NCBI GenBank assembly: GCA_023400235.1
Contig: JAEXFI010000030.1
Coordinates: 1 to 6,816, forward strand
Direction: 5' to 3'
Length of the DNA: 6,816 nt
Origin: Bacillota bacterium
GTDB lineage: Bacteria; Bacillota; Clostridia; Acetivibrionales; DSM-1351
This document shows positions 5,656-6,816 of the stretch, piece after piece (the first letter of the stretch is position 1; every line of letters starts with the position of its first letter). Below the pieces are notes generated by a model, which searched no databases, was not told where the DNA came from, and was given only the letters and a program-made list of their open reading frames with translations. The position numbers and the translations under genes were made by a program.

Positions 5656-6690
5656 ATGGGAAAGGGAATAAAGCAAGGTTATTTCAAAAAAATAATGTCC
5701 ATTAGGGGCATAGGACAGGTGCTTACGGTAACAGTTGGATTAGTGGTGCTTTGTATCGTTTTTAGCTTTTTAAATCCGACATTTGCATCCTCAAAAAACG
5801 TAGGCAACTTATTAAGGCAAATTGCTCCAATAGTTTTGATCGGTATCGGACAATCCTTTGTACTGATTACAGGAAATATCGACTTATCCATTGGCTCTGT
5901 GGTGGGTATGAGCTGTATGATTTCCGCCACCTTAATGACCAAGGGTGTTAATCCCTGGGTGGCTGTGATGATTACAATAGTTTGCTGTTTGGTTGTGGGT
6001 CTTATTAATGGCCAATTGGTTGCAAAGTGCAAATTGCCGCCGTTTATAGCTACTTTGGGTACTATGACGATTTCAAGAGGTATAGCACAGATAGTAAATA
6101 ACAATTACAATACGGACTCTATTGGGGAGGGCGCAACAACTTTCAGAGATGTTTTCTATTATGGTAAAACTCTTGGCCTGTACAATACAATCTGGATTGC
6201 AATCATACTCTGGGCCATATTTAACTTTGTGCTCAGCAGAACGCGTACCGGCCGTCACATATATGCTGTGGGCAGTAATATTGAAGCCTCCAAGCTATCC
6301 GGGGTAAGTGTCGTGGGAACTACAATAAAGGCCTACATGGTAAGTGCATTTTGTGCAGCGGTAGTTGGTTTGATTATTTGCGCCACATCAGGCATGGGTA
6401 CCATGGATGCAGGTAATATGTACGAAATGTATGCGGTTGCTGCCTCAGTCATAGGCGGAGTAAGTACGCTGGGAGGGCAGGGTATTCTCCTTGGAACTGT
6501 AATAGGTGCCGCCATATGGGGCGTATTGCAAAATGGTTTGCAGTTTGCGGGAGCGCCGGTTGCTATAAGAAACATTGTTATCGGTATTATCGTAGTGGTT
6601 TCAGTATTGCTTGACGTAGTAGTTCGTTCAGGAAAGCCCAGAAAGAAAAAAGAAAGCGGCAGTAAAATCGGACTTAAGCTAAAAGCTTAA
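5656..6690 (+). CDS. Sugar ABC importer permease, RbsC type
   Basis: This 344-residue integral membrane protein forms the channel of the importer, probably as a homodimer docked to the ATPase. Family hallmarks are visible: GNIDLSIGSVVG (73-84), LPPFIATLGTM (127-137) followed by RG, the cytoplasmic coupling segment TRTGRHIYAVGSN (196-208) with EASKLSGV, and VIGGVSTLGGQG (265-276) with GTVIGAAIWGVLQNGL. Around eight to ten hydrophobic segments span residues 20-323, and a Lys-rich tail follows. Start: AAAGGAG (5640-5646) lies nine bases before ATG 5656, which is the preferred start. ATG 5647 directly abuts that site, and TTG 5632 would place the site inside the gene. The binding-protein gene begins 40 bases after the stop. 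Substrate specificity is not evident. Confidence 0.94.
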   Translation: MGKGIKQGYFKKIMSIRGIGQVLTVTVGLVVLCIVFSFLNPTFASSKNVGNLLRQIAPIVLIGIGQSFVLITGNIDLSIGSVVGMSCMISATLMTKGVNPWVAVMITIVCCLVVGLINGQLVAKCKLPPFIATLGTMTISRGIAQIVNNNYNTDSIGEGATTFRDVFYYGKTLGLYNTIWIAIILWAIFNFVLSRTRTGRHIYAVGSNIEASKLSGVSVVGTTIKAYMVSAFCAAVVGLIICATSGMGTMDAGNMYEMYAVAASVIGGVSTLGGQGILLGTVIGAAIWGVLQNGLQFAGAPVAIRNIVIGIIVVVSVLLDVVVRSGKPRKKKESGSKIGLKLKA

Positions 6691-6717
6691 TTCATAGAAG
6701 TAAAACTTATAATTTTT

Positions 6718-6724
6718 AGGAGGT
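6718..6724 (+). promoter_or_regulatory. Strong ribosome binding site of the binding lipoprotein
   Basis: AGGAGGT lies six bases before ATG 6731. It is the best Shine-Dalgarno match in the operon, which fits the usual need for more binding protein than membrane subunits. Confidence 0.8.
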
Positions 6725-6730
6725 CACGCA

Positions 6731-6816
6731 ATGAAAAGAAAGTTACTTAGCGCATTATTATGTGCAGCAATGGTGGGTACCTTGCTGGTAGGCTGTGGAA
6801 AAGCAACGGATAAGGC
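6731..6816 (+). CDS. Sugar-binding lipoprotein of the ABC importer (N-terminus only)
   Basis: Only 28 codons are inside the window; the gene continues beyond its end. The visible part is a lipoprotein signal peptide: a positively charged start (MKRK), a hydrophobic core rich in L, A and V, and the lipobox L19-V20-G21-C22, where C22 would be lipidated and become the first residue after cleavage by signal peptidase II. Position directly after ATPase and permease genes is the standard place for the RbsB-type substrate-binding protein, which captures the sugar outside the membrane. The ligand-binding fold itself is not visible, so the family assignment rests on context and the signal peptide. It might also be the sensory partner of the kinase (inference). 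Confidence 0.85.
   Translation, partial: MKRKLLSALLCAAMVGTLLVGCGKATDK

Overview
The window looks like chromosomal DNA of a low-to-moderate G+C, Gram-positive, anaerobic Clostridia-type bacterium, most likely the Lachnospiraceae / Clostridium cluster XIVa area. The reasons are an S-layer-homology (SLH) protein, a YesN/YesM-type AraC response regulator and HisKA-independent sensor kinase, a lipoprotein-type sugar-binding protein and AGGAGG-like ribosome binding sites. The species cannot be fixed from the sequence.

Layout, all genes on the + strand: (1) 1-222 is the 3' end of an SLH-domain protein, followed by a strong stem-loop terminator (315-377). (2) 378-798 is an intergenic stretch holding a promoter-like element (438-514), an apparent remnant of a chemotaxis-receptor C-terminus (516-617) and an AT-rich upstream region. 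(3) 799-2409 encodes an AraC-type response regulator. (4) 2415-2628 is a perfect head-to-tail duplication of a 107-bp hairpin-rich unit. (5) 2634-3647 encodes a short YesM/LytS-type sensor kinase with almost no extracellular part. (6) 3648-4111 is a 464-bp gap with a second copy of the promoter-like element (3678-3754) and a leader that can form alternative base pairs. (7) 4112-5626, 5656-6690 and 6731-6816 (cut by the window end) encode the ATPase, permease and binding lipoprotein of an RbsA-RbsC-RbsB type sugar ABC importer.

How it probably works together (inference): the kinase and regulator form a two-component system that senses a sugar or its import and activates the adjacent importer. 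The strongest support is the shared element. The two copies match at 42 of 44 bases in a block with two CCCCTAY repeats 19 bp apart, then diverge over a spacer, then agree again at an extended -10 (TGNTATACT). That is the pattern of a conserved activator-dependent promoter, and one copy lies ahead of the regulator gene and one ahead of the importer operon. The transported sugar cannot be named. The least explained elements are the tandem 107-bp structured unit, whose 3' end supplies the kinase's ribosome binding site, and the structured importer leader.
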